Shown piece after piece: positions 5,989-7,151 of a stretch of DNA of 7,151 nt. A model generated the notes under the pieces. The model had not been told where the DNA came from, searched no databases, and saw only the letters and a program-made list of their open reading frames with translations. The DNA lies in assembly GCA_002470695.1 (NCBI GenBank), contig DKNM01000138.1, positions 1 through 7,151 on the forward strand, given 5' to 3'. This DNA comes from Candidatus Neomicrothrix sp. UBA7388 (GTDB lineage: Bacteria > Actinomycetota > Acidimicrobiia > Acidimicrobiales > Poriferisodalaceae). Both the position numbers and the translations under genes were made by a program. How positions within the stretch are numbered: the stretch's first letter is position 1; each line of letters begins with the position of its first letter.

Positions 5989-7105
5989 AACTCAAAACGA
6001 GATCAGCAACGAAGTAGGTAGCTGGCAATACGAACAGCAATGCATCAAATCGATCGAAAATTCCGCCGTGGCCGGGAAGCAATGTGCCCATGTCTTTGAC
6101 ACCCATGTCACGCTTGATCATCGATTGAGCGAGGTCTCCAATGGGCGCGACCGCTGCTATCGCGATGCCTAACCAGAAACAGTCCAACATCGAAGCCGAC
6201 CACGGATACACACCTGGGAACCTATTAAGCACCAGGGTCGTCACCACGATCGACAAAAGCATCCCGCCTATAAGACCTTCATATGTCTTGTTCGGACTCA
6301 CGCGTGGGGCAATTTTCGATTGGCCAGTTGTGCTGCCAATGACGTAGCCACCGATGTCGTAAGCGATCGTCCCCAAGACAGCGCCAATCAGAATGGCATC
6401 GCCATGCTGTCGCGCCAAAATTAGTGCGGCAAAGGAACCTAGGCCTCCGACCCAGCAAACCCCGAGCAATGTAACCGCCAAATTAGCGGTTACATGTTGC
6501 GATTCGACATCAAAAAGGAACCAACACATCCCGGTCACAAGCAACAGAGCAAAGACAATCGGGTAAGCCTCAAAACCTCGGTGGTATGCGCCCAGTGGCA
6601 AGCCAACTACAGCAGCAAGCCCTAAAAGGGTCGCCGGCCGGTAGCCAAGATTCTGCGCTGAGGTGAAAAATTCGAGTGCCGCTAGCCCCAAAGCTACGAG
6701 CACCATTATAAGAATTGCCCACGATCCAACTTTTAGTAAGCCGAAGAAGGCTGCGGCGAGGGCCAGCCCAACTCCAATGGCAGCAGGAAGGTTTCTTCCT
6801 CCGGTTCCCTCCGAAGAACCAGAAACCTCTTCATCTGCTCCATTCGACGTAACGACTCGCTCATCTTGGTTCACTGTTTTCGGCTCCTCATAGTCTCGTC
6901 GCCCTTCGCGCCAATGCGGTGCCGGACCACCGAACTGGCTCCAATCGCTGTCATCTCCATCGATATCATCCACAAATCTCTCTTGTCCCCGAGCGTCTCC
7001 AGCATTCACTGAACCACCGCTGTCCATTGTTCGTTGACTGGGAGGTGTGTCGAATAACTCAATTACTTTCGGAGCCGGTCGTGGTGGTTCATGAGACTCA
7101 GTCAC
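5987..7105 (-). CDS. cdsA: Phosphatidate cytidylyltransferase (CDP-diglyceride synthase)
   Basis: An integral membrane enzyme that makes CDP-diacylglycerol from phosphatidic acid and CTP, the branch point of phospholipid synthesis. The 372-residue product (E. coli CdsA is about 285) begins with about 104 hydrophilic, largely acidic residues. Roughly eight hydrophobic segments follow from about 107 to 370. The C-terminal family signature is intact at 323-354: GDLAQSMIKRDMGVKDMG followed by PGHGGIFDRFD, including the Mg-binding Asp residues. GTG at 7105 has GAGGAG (7120-7115) 9 nt upstream. However, the frame stays open to the right edge with no stop, so a start outside the window is possible. 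Function is confident; the N-terminus is uncertain. dxr follows after 11 nt. Confidence 0.94.
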   Translation of the reverse strand: MTESHEPPRPAPKVIELFDTPPSQRTMDSGGSVNAGDARGQERFVDDIDGDDSDWSQFGGPAPHWREGRRDYEEPKTVNQDERVVTSNGADEEVSGSSEGTGGRNLPAAIGVGLALAAAFFGLLKVGSWAILIMVLVALGLAALEFFTSAQNLGYRPATLLGLAAVVGLPLGAYHRGFEAYPIVFALLLVTGMCWFLFDVESQHVTANLAVTLLGVCWVGGLGSFAALILARQHGDAILIGAVLGTIAYDIGGYVIGSTTGQSKIAPRVSPNKTYEGLIGGMLLSIVVTTLVLNRFPGVYPWSASMLDCFWLGIAIAAVAPIGDLAQSMIKRDMGVKDMGTLLPGHGGIFDRFDALLFVLPATYFVADLVLS

Positions 7106-7151
7106 CGATGAGAGCTCCTCGGGTTCCGTTTGCGCAGGCGGGTCAACTTCT
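7106..7151 (-). other. Open continuation of the cdsA frame to the window edge
   Basis: In the cdsA frame these bases read EVDPPAQTEPEELSS with no stop. Another minus-strand frame (KLTRLRKRNPRSSHR) ends in a TGA overlapping the cdsA GTG as GTGA, so it could be the tail of an upstream gene, but it matches no family I recognise. The ribosome binding site GAGGAG at 7120-7115 lies in this stretch. I cannot decide whether it is coding for a longer CdsA, the end of another gene, or a leader. Confidence 0.3.

Overview
This is a dense, one-directional block of bacterial housekeeping genes; every convincing gene lies on the minus strand. In transcription order (right to left) they are cdsA, dxr, rseP, ispG, an intrinsic terminator, rimP, nusA, and the first 74 codons of infB, which runs off the left edge. 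I found no mobile elements, CRISPR array, rRNA, tRNA or plus-strand genes. The long plus-strand open frames are antisense shadows of the genes above.

Organism: the protein sequences and gene order suggest a high-GC Gram-positive (Actinobacteriota) lineage. Acidimicrobiia-like bacteria are my best guess, but this is inference from protein character rather than a search. Supporting signs are the IF-2 N-terminus with its KSHSSS segment, a NusA with an acidic tail instead of the C-terminal repeats of the E. coli protein, a CdsA with a long hydrophilic N-terminus, and base composition near 50% GC. Start codon use is unusual: in the starts I prefer, only ispG and nusA use ATG; cdsA, dxr, rseP and rimP use GTG, and infB uses TTG.

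Region 1 (about 7151 to 2221) is an envelope and isoprenoid operon. CdsA makes CDP-diacylglycerol for phospholipids. Dxr and IspG are the second and the penultimate enzymes of the MEP isoprenoid pathway. RseP is a membrane-embedded site-2 protease. Junctions are tight (11-nt gap, 1-nt overlap, 50-nt gap), and the unit ends in a strong hairpin plus U-tract 82 nt past the ispG stop.

Region 2 (about 2220 to 1) is the transcription/translation operon rimP-nusA-infB. RimP matures the 30S subunit, NusA controls RNA polymerase pausing and termination, and IF-2 delivers initiator tRNA. rimP and nusA overlap by 4 nt (ATGA). A 143-nt spacer separates nusA from infB. The small ylxR gene often found there is absent, and the spacer holds a long imperfect hairpin instead.

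There is no obviously new system here. The points worth checking are the nusA-infB spacer hairpin, the terminator with overlapping alternative hairpin just before rimP, and the cdsA reading frame, which stays open to the right edge and could extend upstream.
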